A DNA stretch of 64,000 nucleotides from NCBI GenBank assembly GCA_021399435.1, contig JAJTUP010000003.1:1798001-1862000 (forward strand). Reading direction: 5' to 3'. The DNA is from Diaporthe sp. PMI_573. Its lineage: Eukaryota; Ascomycota; Sordariomycetes; Diaporthales; Diaporthaceae. Shown one piece after another: positions 32,562 through 44,163 of the stretch (within the stretch, counting starts at the first letter, position 1; every line of letters starts with the position of its first letter). Below the pieces are notes generated by a model. That model made no database searches, was not told the DNA's origin, and saw only the letters and a list, made by a program, of their open reading frames with translations. The position numbers were made by a program, and so were the translations under genes.

Positions 32562-33679
32562 TTACGGCGGACACGGCCCGTTCACATTAAGCGGGTGGCC
32601 GAAGTACTTGAGATGTGCCTGGTTGATCCCGGAGCCATTCCTCCCTTCCCCACACTGCCTCTGCGTCTGGAAGTCGCTGGTGCTAGTACACACGAACGTG
32701 TTGTTGGCACCCACGGGGTCTCGCTGCCAGAACGAGTTGCGGGTCGAGGACTGATACCCGTCGCTCGCAGGCGGGAAGTTGGGGACACCATCGTCTTCAT
32801 CTGGAGTCACACAAGGGTAGAAGGTCAGCGAGACTGAAAAGCCTGTCCAGAATGGTCTTGTCTTTGTGGCTGTAGGAGATATATAATTCTGCTTACGAGT
32901 GGAGCGGAAGTACCCTCGTGGTACAAGGACTCGACGCGAGGAAGTTAGTCTCCACCGCCTGGACGTAAAGCGCATCACCTGTTCGGGGCTCCCCAAAGGT
33001 GTACACTGTCAGGTTCGGGAAAAGCGGTTGGAACTGCGTGGCAGCCAGCGAGGCCATAGATCCGCCGAGGCTGCGCGTAAAGTGTAAGTCCGCAAGTCAA
33101 TTTCATCAAGAAGGACGGCAGTCAAACACAAACAACAATCAACTCTGACAGCTCACTCATTGCGCAGCTTCAGAAGCCACAAGTCCGAATCAGAGAAAGG
33201 AAAAAGTCCAACACACACCTGTGCCCAGTAATAACAACCCCATACCCAGGAAACTGCCCCAGCACCCCCTGAACCAACCCAAGGACCTGCTCCCTCGCCG
33301 CAGTCCACGCAAGATAAAACCCCCCATGCACCTGGCAGCCCGCACAATTCTCCGCCGCGGTCTCGAACGGCGCCAGCGTGACGTTGAGGTCGACCTGGAA
33401 GTTTTTGTCGGAGGCGGTGCCGCGGAACACGACGACGGCCTCGCGCGCGGCGTCGTCGCGGAGGACCTGGCCCTGGATGTCGTAGGTCGTCTCGTTGATG
33501 AAGCCCGCGCGGGAGAAGCCCGCGGGCGGACCGCAGAGGGCGCCCGTGTAGACGTTCATGGAGAGGGAGGCCATGCGGTCTAGCTGTGCGAAGAGCTCCG
33601 GCGTGATGCCCTGTGTTGTGTCGCAAAGGGCCGGTGTGGCCGCCAGGACGGCTGCGAGTGTGGATTTCGCGGCCTTCAT
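32562..33679 (-). CDS. Secreted class-3 lipase / feruloyl esterase-A-like enzyme, apparent one-base frameshift
   Basis: Three minus-strand exons: 33679-33219, 33070-32897 and 32800-32562. There is a signal peptide (1-19, ending ALCD). The alpha/beta-hydrolase triad is visible: Ser154 in the TGHSLGG elbow, formed across intron 1; Asp in THEDDGVP, formed across intron 2; and His in INQAHLKYFGH near the C-terminus. VVVFRGTAS gives the oxyanion side. Inside exon 2 the frame slips by one base: CTTR and the expected following YFRST are in different frames, and the run at 32913-32915 (CCC on plus, GGG in the gene) has one base too many. With that base removed the product is about 290 residues, normal for the family. 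The layout resembles feruloyl esterase A, but triacylglycerol lipases share it, so the substrate is open. Confidence 0.8.
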
Positions 33680-34805
33680 CTTCTCTGGACTAGGATCACA
33701 GTCATGAGCTGGTCCTGGACGAATGTTGAATGGACTGTGATGAGGGGGTTACAATGCTTATAGTTGTCCATCGTTTCATTCACAAACGATAGGAAGCTCG
33801 GGGAAGGTCATGCACATGGAAGAATGTCATGCGTCATCTCTGCCCTGTCCTCCCTGTATATTGTCACAAGAGTTTCCGTATTAGTCGCTTTCCAACCCAA
33901 GCCCGTTCCTCTCGGCCAGCATACGTGCTGATCATATCGTTTCCGATCCCCGGCATTATGAAAGAATTTCCACCTGCTTCGGCGAATATACCACCAATGA
34001 CGTGTTCCGAGCCTGTCCGGGCAACATGCAGCGGCGGGAAGTTGGAGTTAACAAGCACGTGGAGAACGCCTCGAAACATTTTTGGCCGAGGCTCGAATTT
34101 CATAGGAGAGTTCATTGGGGCTAAGCGTCTGGGTAGAAACCATAAATCGGGTTGACATATGTCGCGACTATTATGAGGAAAGCTGGTCTGTAGATGCATA
34201 GCCATGCCATCCGATCTGGACCGTTCGTGGAGGTGGAAAATGCCAAGCTCCAATCGCATCCCACAACGGTCAGGAGAGGGTGTCAATACAACGACAGAAA
34301 AATGCAAGGCTCCTATTAGAAGCCAGACTCATCTAATTCTGATCTAAATGCTTGTAAAAAGGATGCCACAAGCGTACAATTGAAGCAAGTAGCCCGCCGC
34401 TCGCTATGCAGATGCCCTCTTCCCAAGTTCCCAGATATTATGACCATGTGCGGCCGGCCGTGGGAAAAGTAAGAAAGCAAGTCCCGAATGGACGATAAAA
34501 ATGCCTTGCTCCACATCCGACTCAGATCCCCCATCCCAAAAAAGGCTTCTGGCCTCCATCGACATAAACCTGGGGAACCGTTACCCCAGCAGCGCATTAT
34601 GAAACTCCATCTCGCATTCGGTTGACAGAGCGGGAGGAAGAACAATGGCTGTGTTCGATGCTGGTTGATAACGGCGAACGCTTGGACTTATTGAGGTTCT
34701 GTCGATGGCAGGTCTCGCTGCTTCAGAATTTGATGGCGCACGCAGTCCCACGGAATCGCGCGTGCGCCATGACAGTTTCACTCTCGTTCCGTCCTCATTT
34801 CATCC
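33680..34805. other. Interval between lipase-like and F-box/WD40 genes
   Basis: Promoter of the minus-strand lipase-like gene (33680 on) and 3' UTR of the minus-strand F-box/WD40 gene (before 34806). No recognisable coding frame or RNA gene. Confidence 0.45.
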
Positions 34806-37389
34806 TTAGATGTATCCGATATCCTCCTGGACCGCAGCGACCGCCTTGCTCCCCTCCATTGCTACCCTGCTGGCAGATTCACTTTCGAGCATGTCGATCC
34901 CCTGGATGCCGGCACCAAAGTCCATGACCAGGATCTTGGGATCTTGCCCAGTAGACACGATCCTGCGATAGTCAGATTTGGCGCTCAGCACCCAGCTGGC
35001 ATGCCACCTAGGAAAGTCCAGCAATTGGCGGCCCGTCTCCATATCGAACACCTTGATGTCGGTGTCATATGAGCCCGAGATCAGTCGTCCCGAGACACTG
35101 TCTATGTGCAGGGACCGCACCAAGCTCTCGTGCGCCTTCATTTCTCGGAGGCATTCGCCCGTGTTGGCGTCCCAGATACGAATCACCTTGTCGTTACCAG
35201 CGCTGGCGACGTATCTTCCATCCTCGCTGAACTGGCTGCACGCCAATCCCTTGGTGTGGCCTTGGAACTCGCGGATCTGCTTACCCGTGTCGATGTTCCA
35301 CAGCTTAACTCGGAAATCCCCACTGCAGGAGACGACCGTGTTGCCGCGCATCTGCACTGCATTGACTGGTCCGCTGTGGCCTCTGAGCTGTTTCAGGAGC
35401 TGGCCTGTCTCACGGTCCCAGACACAGATGCTAATGTCCTTGGAGCAGGTCACGATATGCTTGTCGTCAAAGCAAAGATCTAGGACGGCCGCGGTGTGGT
35501 GACGCAGACGTCGCACGGGGCGGTAGCCGCCCTTCACGTCGTACACGATGCACGATGCATCCGAGCTTCCCGTAACAAGGATATTGTCGTCGTACTGGAG
35601 GCATAGGATGGACGCCTTGTGGTGGGTCTGGAAAGAGACCGTTGTCGGCACCGAGGTCGTGCGGTTTTGGTCGGCATGCGCTCCCGTATGCGGCTCATGG
35701 CTCGCCGAGTGAGTTGGGTTGCCATCCTCGTCGTAGAGTAAGGCGTCGTCCTTGACGACCTCGGGCGGACCAATGACCAACTTGCACGCAAGCGTATGCA
35801 TGTCCCAGATGCGGATCGTCTTGTCGCGGGAGCCGGTGATGATCTTTTGCCTGTGTAGAAATGGTCAGTACATGATATGACACCCCCAGACACCGTGGCG
35901 CAAGCCGAAAGGAGTAGCCGTACTCATCGAATTGTAAACAATAGATGCTGTCCGAGTGCCCGTTGAGATAGATCGACGTGGCATGGCCCCGCTTCCACCT
36001 CTGGCTCAGCTCCTCGGTGACTCTGTATGCGTCTTTCCAGTTGATGTTGGGCTGGATGGCGGGCACACCCAGTCCTGTGCCTGGCTGGACGGGGCTGCTC
36101 GTAGCATATGTGCTGGTCTTCTCACGCAGGTAAGATTCCCTCCAGATGTGCTGACAAGAGACCATGTCCCGCCACGAGCGAGAGACCAGGCTTGACCTCG
36201 CCAGATCCGCCGCATCAAGGTGGGCGAGCACTTGGATCGCCAGTTCTGCGGGCAGCCTGTCGATGAAGTCGATCCTGCTGATCTCTGGGGCAAATGGATA
36301 GAGCACCTGCGCACCGTCTGACTGCACCATGTCCAGGTCCTGCAGGTCACCAGCGTCAGAGTCAGAGCTGGTGACAGCGATGCCAATGCCACTCTCGCGG
36401 TCGTTCTGGGTCGAATCAAGGGTCAACCGCTTGTTCTTCAAGACCGGCATATCGGCTCGTCCTTGCGGGTGCACAGTGGGAAACATGTCGTGCTGCCAGG
36501 CGGCGGCGGCGGCGGCCCGCGCGCCCGAGCCTCCATTCCGCGGTATGACAGGCGGCTCACCACCCACGCCGGGTCTTGGGACCGAGTAGGGGAGATCATC
36601 TTGTGGTTGGTAGGGTACCTCGTGGGTGTTCATTGTGAAGTCGCCGTACAGGACACGAGAGTGCCGGAAACTAGTAGCCTGCCGCAGTCGGTGCCACGTC
36701 GCATTGATGCCGTGGCTTGTTGTCGGACGAGAGTGCTGTGTACTGACTCGGAAGGGAGAGGGGCCTCCCAGGGGCGAGGTCGGGGTGGTCTGGATGTGAT
36801 GATGCGAGTGCGAAGGGGCGTGGCCCGATCGCTGTTGGTGCCGGGCCGTGTCGCGTGGCTCTTCGAATGTGTCCGTAGCGATAGATGTTCGACGGTGGAC
36901 CAGGCCCTTGATGGAGACAGAGGCGCGTCTAAAGATGCCACTTATCCTGCCCTTGCCCTTTCCCTTGCCGGCGCCTGTGATGTCCGAGGATGTAGTCTCG
37001 TCGTCGACGAAGCCGGGACCCGAGCCTGCAGCCGGGCCTGAGGTGGAGGCCGAGCTAGAGGGCGTGGCGGCCAGCTGGGCGGCCGTGTGGGTGCGCTCGA
37101 GTGAGAAGTCTCGGAACTTGGCCTCGATAGCGTCGGGCGAGATGACCTGGGACTTGGGCCGCCAGGGCAACGACATGCTTCGACGTTGTTTTGTGGTATG
37201 GCTGCGTCGGGGCAGGGGCGCGCAGCACGAGGAGGACGCGGGAGAGGGCGTGTAGGAGGACTGGCGTGGCTTGGGCGGGAAAGGGAGAGTATCGATGGAC
37301 GAGTCGTTGTCGGTTTCGGAGTACAAAGCCTCGTGGGCGGGAGCCCAGTCGGAGATTGGGAAGATTCGACGTGCGGATGGAGACGCCAT
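34806..37389 (-). CDS. F-box and WD40-repeat protein (SCF ubiquitin ligase substrate receptor)
   Basis: Likely recruits phosphorylated substrates to an SCF ubiquitin ligase. Two exons (37389-35924 and 35850-34806, intron with GTACGG donor) join in phase to give 836 residues. The first about 370 residues are disordered, rich in Ser/Pro/Thr/Arg and His. The F-box is at about 372-425 (FIDRLPAELAIQVLAHLDA, then SLVSRSWRDMV). From about 470 there are six or seven WD40 repeats, with typical endings such as GSRDKTIRIWD, ICVWDRETGQLLKQLRGH, VKLWNIDTGKQIREFQGH and DKVIRIWDANTGECLREMKAH. The overall plan is that of Met30/Cdc4/Pop-type receptors. I cannot assign the orthologue: the long disordered N-terminus and the insert between repeats 1 and 2 are not diagnostic. 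Confidence 0.9.
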
Positions 37390-38928
37390 GCCTGCTCGTG
37401 AGTCGGGGTCGAGGGAAGCAGTGGCCCGGGGTTGGTATGTGCGAGGGCAATGCTGCGGAGGAAAGAGCGGTGGTTAGGGTCCTCGCCTCTTCAATCCTGA
37501 GTCCTCAGTCTCCTGTCTTCAGTCTCCTGCCTTCGGTCTAAAGGTCTCGAATTGGCGGCACACTGGCACTGGCACTGCCCTTGGGATGGGCTGACGTCGT
37601 TGTCAGATCAGTCGCGGGCGCAAGTGCAAGGCTGGCAGGCACGAGACGACACAAGACGGCAGAAACAGGACGAGGCGCAATGGGACCCGGCACAGCACGA
37701 CACGACAACGACAACAAGGCGAGAGGAGGCGATGCGAAGCGAAGCGAGGCGATGATATACAAGGCGGTGCGAGACGACTAGATGTGGGCACGGACAGACG
37801 GGGCGGACGACTAAACGGCTAGGCTATCTCGGTTACGTGCGAGCCACTCGAGGCAGCGTGTGGATCGCGGATCGCGGATCGTGGGCGTGGCGGGGAGAAC
37901 GAGAGTGCGATTAATGTGAGGGTGGTATTGGGTTGGTGGTGACGATGAGAGGACACACGACAGGGTAGAAACCGGACACAGCAAGATGAGGACAGGAATG
38001 GGACCAGGAACAGAGACGACAAAAGAAATAAGAGGGAGGGAGGACCATTGGACGGTGACGAATTGTGACTTGATGCAATGCGATGCGATGCGCTGTGTTG
38101 CCGTGTGTTGTGACTACGGACTGTTTCTTCGGAAGAGAATCTGAAGATGCTGCTTGAGACGAGACAGCCGGCAACAAACACAGACAACAGGCAGGCAGGC
38201 AGGCAAAGGCGGTCGGACTAGCAGTAAGACGTTGTTGACCCTTGAAAAAACATGCGAAAAAGATGCATGCAGTCCTGGTCTTGGTCCCGTCTCTCAAGCG
38301 ACAGCCTACCCAGTCACGCCAGTCACGCCAGTCACTCATGCCCATGGCCACTGCAACCTGCTACATGCTATTATTCGCGCCTGCGTCTGACGTGCCATTT
38401 GCCCTGCACTGACCGCCCCCCCGACAAGGGGTACAAGGGGGCCAGGGGGGGTTGGGCAGGGGTACTGGGGTAACGGGACTGACTCTGGCTCCTGCTCCTT
38501 GCGTGTGTGCTTGCCTCACAATCACATGTGGCCGCCACTGCGCGCACTGAGCACTGCACTGAGGTCTTGCAGGCAGGGGCAAGGGGGCACCGATTGGGCC
38601 TGGTGGGCCGTGGTTGTTCGGAAGAGGCACAAGGAAGCAACAACACACGCTAGCAGGAATCGCAGGGTCCTGCCGCTAGCAATCCCGACCCAGATCCAAA
38701 ACCCCATAATCCAAAGGGACCCAAGGGTTACACGGTAGGCGAAACCCTGAGAAGGGGTGTGTATTATTGACAAGGTCATTCCAATCAACAGACAACGGGA
38801 CCTGACTGAGGCATGCGTGACATGTCAGCCCTGGCCTATTTTTACCCCCTCTGCGCCGTAGACTCTTACCCTCCTTGTATTTGACTTGTCCATGTTTCGC
38901 GTCTTGGAGATCGACAAGACAGCATCTC

Positions 38929-38930
38929 GG

Positions 38931-38962
<32 letters not shown>

Positions 38963-38983
38963 CAAGCAAGCAGGCAGGCAGGC
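38929..38983. repeat. GGCA tetranucleotide array
   Basis: About ten GGCA units, two GCAA variants, then three more GGCA-type units. Confidence 0.9.
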
Positions 38984-39590
38984 GACCAGGCCAACGGGCC
39001 GGAGAGGGAGAGGCGAAAGGGAAAAAAACCATCACTAGTGATTGAGAACGTTGCAGAGTCAGCAGAGTCATGTCATTGCGGGTATCAGACTGATTGATCT
39101 CGCCCCAATCGGATCCGGGTCTGTGGGCAAAGAGGGGCAACAGAAACAACTCCAAAGAGAAACAAGACCTGAATGTAATGCACTCTCTCGCCCACTGGTC
39201 CATCCATGTCTTTCGAAGATGGGCCTGCCTGGCCCACCCCTTTTTTCTCCCCTCCCAACTGCCATCCGTCCTGCCGTCCCAGACGGTCTGTCCCTGAACT
39301 CGTGCCAACGGTAGCTGGTGCGGCACAGATGGCTGCAAGCTAATAATAATGAAGCGCACCAAGGGAACACAAGTCTTGTCGATCCCACCTAGAGGAATCC
39401 GGACCCTCATCTAAATACAAGGCTAGCGACCCAACAGTTCGGGCCAACGTCAGCTGTTGCCCTGGGCTGCCTGGCTGAAAGCGGTAACAGGTAGATGGGC
39501 ACATGGGGGTTTTTTTTTTCCAAATCAGAATCCGCCGGCAGTCGGGGCCGATGACGGGTATCTACAGTACTCAGGTATTGTCCGAACCCC

Positions 39591-39620
39591 AGGATCAGGA
39601 TCAGGATCAGGATCAGGATC
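39591..39620. repeat. AGGATC hexanucleotide array
   Basis: Five perfect AGGATC units, followed by the imperfect AGAATC and then two spaced AAGGATCT copies. Confidence 0.9.
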
Positions 39621-42152
39621 AGAATCTTAAGGATCTCAAGGATCTGTACACTTGCATTACGGTGCTGGTGCTGGGTGCGTGCGACTCAATGCATTCGGGC
39701 ATCTTCGACGGTGAGGTTCGGCCTGCATACGTTTGCATGCGTGCATGCCCAGCCAGCCAGCCAACCAGCCAAGCGCATCGCACGGACACTGGAGATGGCG
39801 ATGGGAACGGTTGAAGCATTCGAGATGGCGGTGTCCTAAGGACAATCCCCATCCAAATGCCCGGAAATCAACCGTCCATTCTCCGTCCGGACAGGGCACG
39901 CTGCTGTGTTACCCGACTCGTGCATAATTCGCCGGGCCATCCCATCGCGTCGCGGGATGGGGGCAGCATTTCGGGCCCAACCGCGGCTCGTCGAAACCAG
40001 ACGGTCCGACCTCCATCATTGCGCTAGCGACAATTCGGTGCCATGCGAGCACTGCGTCCTCCTGCAATGGTCAAACCATTATCACCATTCCCCAGGCGCA
40101 CGGGCCGAGGCAACGACGCATCCGCCATAGGCCACTCTCGCCGGTGCCGAGGCCTACGCTACGTAGTTCCCATTCCTCAACCAACTTGTTCGCGCGGCCG
40201 TTAACAAGCGTTCCGGCCCTGGACGCTCCAGCCACCTCTAATGGTGGTGTGCACGACGGGCCACTGCCAAGAGTGCGGCCCGCCCTCGCGGGTATGTACA
40301 CATCCCTCCCTCACGGTACAAGCATGCGAACACCCGCAGCCAAGTTGGTAACACTATCCTCGGGTTGAGCACTTTACCGCGTGTACAAGGTGCCACTGTC
40401 CAGATTCACAGCATGATGGGTGCTCCCACCTTGCTGAAAGTGAGATAGCAAAGTTGGGTTAGCCGTGACTACGTACCTCTTCAGGATGTTTTCCAGGTAG
40501 AATACCAGATTCTTGGAAAGCCATGCAGTTCAAAGGAATATCGCAAAGGTCATAACAAGGACAAGTTCAGCATGTGTTGCATTGCCACAGGCTTGGTAGC
40601 TGTTTTCATTCTGTCGTCGTATTGTTACTGATGAGAGTATGGTAGCAGAACTGGTGTAAATCATGAAAATAATTCAAGACCCAGTTGTAGGAGTCCGGCC
40701 TACATTCAACACGTGCAAAGCGCCGCTTCTTGATACTAGGGCGGTAGTACCATGGGTAGTTGTCTATCAGTACTTATAATAGCGGTCTGCTTGATATAGA
40801 GTAAGAAATGAGATGGTGGCACCAGTAGTTGCGTATTTCAACTCATAGTTGGTCAGTTCAATATTACGAAGCAGTATTTCTGCATTTGTGAACAACGCCC
40901 GTGACTTGAAGTGCTGGAGCCTGGAGTAAAATATTTGAGTAAAACGAAAAGACAGATAGAATAACAAGATAGACAAGTATGTTCGAAAGACATCTTTGGT
41001 TTTGTTTGCGGGCCTTTTCCCAAGGTAAATACAGCTTGCAACACAACAGTTTCTTATTACAGCATCTTCCAGCCCTTTTGACTTCGTTCTAGGAAGCCCT
41101 TCCTTGACGACCTCTCAACACCCGAGAATACTAATCTTGACAGCTAGAATCTTCCAGGTTATGCGTGCCGTTGACAAGAGAAAGGTCGATCTTCGACATT
41201 TTGGATGAGGCCAGGATCCGGAATTAACATCCCTTGACACCCAAGACCAGGGGACAAATGAAAGCTGCCCAATTGAGGAGGGACGCACTGTGTAGACATC
41301 TGGCAATGAAGGTTTCAATACTGAAAGGAGACTGAAACTTATTTAATAGCTTCATCAGCTTCTAGCCCCAACTCCTGCCCGGGTGAGAGCAATACTCACA
41401 GTACGCATTCGATGGCCTGGTGGACAAAGCACACCAGGCAGTGTTGTTGGACTCTCTGGACTCGGCCCAGTCCCATGGAGTATCGTGACCCCCAGCAATT
41501 GGTGATGCAAAGAGTCTTTCCAAGTCGACAAATGCTACTTGAAGTCTTCTATGCACCAGAAGATAGTGGATGGCTAGGAGTGACATGCCATCCATTCTTT
41601 GAACCCTGGGGCTTGTGAGAATGGACAAGTTGTCTAATGCGCCACTCTACACTCAAGGTAGAAACTGAGCAACACTATACCTGGCCGGTCTTTGTAGTAT
41701 AAAACTCTCAAGAACATATATACCATTGTGAGTGATCTGGAAGTTGCCAGTGGACACTAACATGGAGAAGCATGGGCTGCTGCTACCCAGTGCTGAGACT
41801 TCAGGAGTCCGGCATGTTTCTATGCATCCCACTCAGGATGGATATCCATTCACGGGACTCGGAGCCTACCTTGCACTGCATGGTATCATTCTCACAAGTG
41901 AATATCAATTCAGCGATTGGGGACTATGCCCCACTGCAGTGACGCCCGGACACTCTCCCCCAGCAACAGCAAACGATTTTGCCTGATCTAATGTTGACCT
42001 TGATCTGAATTTTCGCAGGCAAAACACCGCAGGGAAAACGCAAAACACCTTCTACTACTTGCGAGCTACGGTATCAAGACCATCGCAATCACATACACTT
42101 CTTGTTGACCTCAGACTAGATACGTCAGCCCCAACTCATAACACAAACATAC

Positions 42153-42220
42153 ATGGACAACAACAAGAGTCACGGGCAGGATGATGTCTTGCAGTGGGTG
42201 CAAGATCAACAGCGACTTCG

Positions 42221-42254
<34 letters not shown>

Positions 42255-44163
42255 CAGGATCAGGCTGGCATGAATCCCACTGCTGCTGTCAACCCAGTCA
42301 ACCAAGACTCTGGCAGCCCGGTAAGAGTGAGCTGCCTTTATTCCTTCATCAATCAAAGCCTTGGCCTCGACTTTCCTGGGTCTCTTTCTCTGTGGGCGGA
42401 TGTCTGTGGTGGCAGCCTACTCAGCTTCCATACGGACACGTCACTATTCCAACCACGATACACCTCGTTATATTTTCTCTAATGCCTTAATTGCCTAGGG
42501 ACACAACTTGGGACCGCAGCCCGATTCCACCGGAGTAACAGGTAAGCAGGAACTCGATCAGCTCTGGAAGAACCAAATTGAAGCCAAAGGGCAAAAGACT
42601 GACAATGCCCAGGTGCTGAAGGAGCTGGCCAGCTGCCAAGCTCCATACCAACAATGTTTCCTGGACACCAGCTGCCAAACTCCAATAGTAAGCCAAGAAC
42701 CAAGATCTACTTGGGCTACGCAAGAGGCTACATATACTCACGAATTCTTAGACACCACTGTTCCTCCAGTGGTCCTCGCACAAGATCCTTCTGGCCCCTC
42801 CCACCCGCTGTCTCCACAGCTATTGATGGACAATGGCGCAGGACTCCCAATTGTTCCGCAGCAGCCTGTCCAACAACCAATCTTTCCTGCGCCGATGGGA
42901 AACCAGGGCAACCACCAAGAAGGTGGAGCTGCCTGGCAACCAGGACAGGCCGCCCAAGCCCCGGGCAATTTCCAGTCGCCCAACCTAGCGCCATACAACG
43001 AGGCTCCCATCACTCCAGCAGACATCCAAAAGGCTGCTGCTAGTGAGCAGCCTTCTCTGAAGAGGCCTGCTGACGGAGCGCCTCTTGGCAACCAACCTGA
43101 ACCGAAGAGACACGATGGCGGAGGAGCTGCTTGCAACAGCAACCAACTTTCTATTGGGCCAACCGATCCCGCTCCGATGAGCGTGTCGGAGCGCCTGGAG
43201 AAGGGGTTGATTGCAACTGTTGCATCACTCACACAGGAGGAGACCGACGAGCTTCTTCTTTGGGCTCGCCGCAAGAGCATGAAGTGGAGAGAGATCCACG
43301 AACGGTTCAAGTTTGGGCGTGCAGAGAGCACGCTTCGGGTGCGCTACCGCGACTTGGTAAAATCGCGGCCCCCGAAGGTCCCCAAGTTTACAGAGAGAGA
43401 CGTAAGCTATCACCTTTTATTGCTTTTCCTACTTACACTCCGATACTAGACTACACAGGGCTTTCGCGCCTAGTGCAAAGATGGCAAACTAACTTGTTGT
43501 CAGCTCGAGCTTCTTCGCGAGGCGGTCGAGTACATAGCCGGAGGCCCCGTCCACGACGTAGACAACATCAAGAACAAGAAGATCAAGGGACTGTGGGTCA
43601 AAGTGCAGGAGTACATCGCAAAGCATGGGGGAACAACTCAAGCAGGGCCTTGGAAGCTCAAGAAGAAATACGCAGAGCTTATGGAGAACGAGTCTGGAAC
43701 CCACAAGGATCCGAAGAAGAGCAAGGCGAAGAGGGGCCACAAGGCTGCCGACAAAGGCACCACCCAAGGCTCCCAGGAGCCAGCATCGGACGGTGGTGTG
43801 GAGCAGGAGCAGCCTGCTGCAGAGTCCAGCACCTGCGGCGACGCCGCAAGCCTCCTTGAGCCAACCAAGCTCAAGTGGAACCACAAAGAGTACGAAAAGT
43901 ACGTTGTGGACTACGAGGAGGATGCGGACTTTGGGGAGGATAACGAGGAGACTGTGAAGGAGGACGACGGCGAGAAGCTCGAGTGGAACGACGAGGAGTA
44001 CGAAGTGTATGACGTGGAAGATGAGGACGGCGCGGACTTTGGGGAGGATAACGAGGAGACTGTGAAGGAGGACGACAGCGAGAAGCTCGAGTGGAACGAC
44101 GAGGAGTACAAAGAGTATGACGTGGAAGACGAGGACGGAGCGGACTTTGGGGAGGATTGGTAA
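42153..44163 (+). CDS. Myb/SANT-like protein with polyglutamine N-terminus and acidic repeat tail (paralogue A)
   Basis: Three exons (42153-42320, 42499-43401, 43504-44163), all with phase-0 junctions, give 576 residues. A polyQ run sits near residue 25. Residues 57-285 are disordered and Pro/Gln/Asn-rich with a basic SLKRPADG-type patch. Module 1, about 285-357, is SANT/Myb-like: LTQEETDELLLWARRKSMKW then FGRAESTLRVRYRDLV, ending RPPKVPKFTERD at the exon end. Module 2, about 358-420, is a second helix-rich unit: KKIKGLWVKVQEYIAKHGG then LKKKYAEL. The last about 98 residues are 2.7 copies of a 36-residue acidic repeat. DNA binding in the nucleus is inferred from the modules. The function is unknown. 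A clear paralogue lies at 47.3 kb with the module-1/module-2 intron in the same position. Confidence 0.8.
42223..42252 (+). repeat. CAG/CAA trinucleotide run encoding polyglutamine
   Basis: An almost pure CAG run in exon 1 of paralogue A encodes about nine consecutive glutamines followed by His-Gln. Confidence 0.85.
43867..44160 (+). repeat. 108-bp in-frame tandem repeat in paralogue A
   Basis: Units begin at 43867, 43975 and 44083, exactly 108 bp (36 codons) apart. The third is truncated by the gene's stop codon. Each starts K-L-K/E-W-N and contains an EEY/KEY pair, a (V)DYEED or VEDEDG segment, ADFGED and NEETVKEDD. The second and third units are almost identical at DNA level, while the first has diverged more. 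Confidence 0.92.

Larger units (their letters stand above)
37390..42152. other. 4.8-kb gene-free interval rich in simple repeats
   Basis: The first about 2 kb has biased composition with many short repeats and is probably upstream/5' UTR of the F-box/WD40 gene. It includes GGCA and AGGATC arrays, listed separately. The 40.4-42.1 kb part is AT-richer. Frames up to 244 codons exist (minus 38676-39410) but their text is compositionally biased and domain-free. I see no RNA gene or transposon with recognisable ends. Confidence 0.45.

Noticed and set aside
38676..39410. 244-codon minus-strand open frame
   Set aside because: Includes a Leu-Pro-Ala-Cys repeat created by the GGCA array. No domain features.
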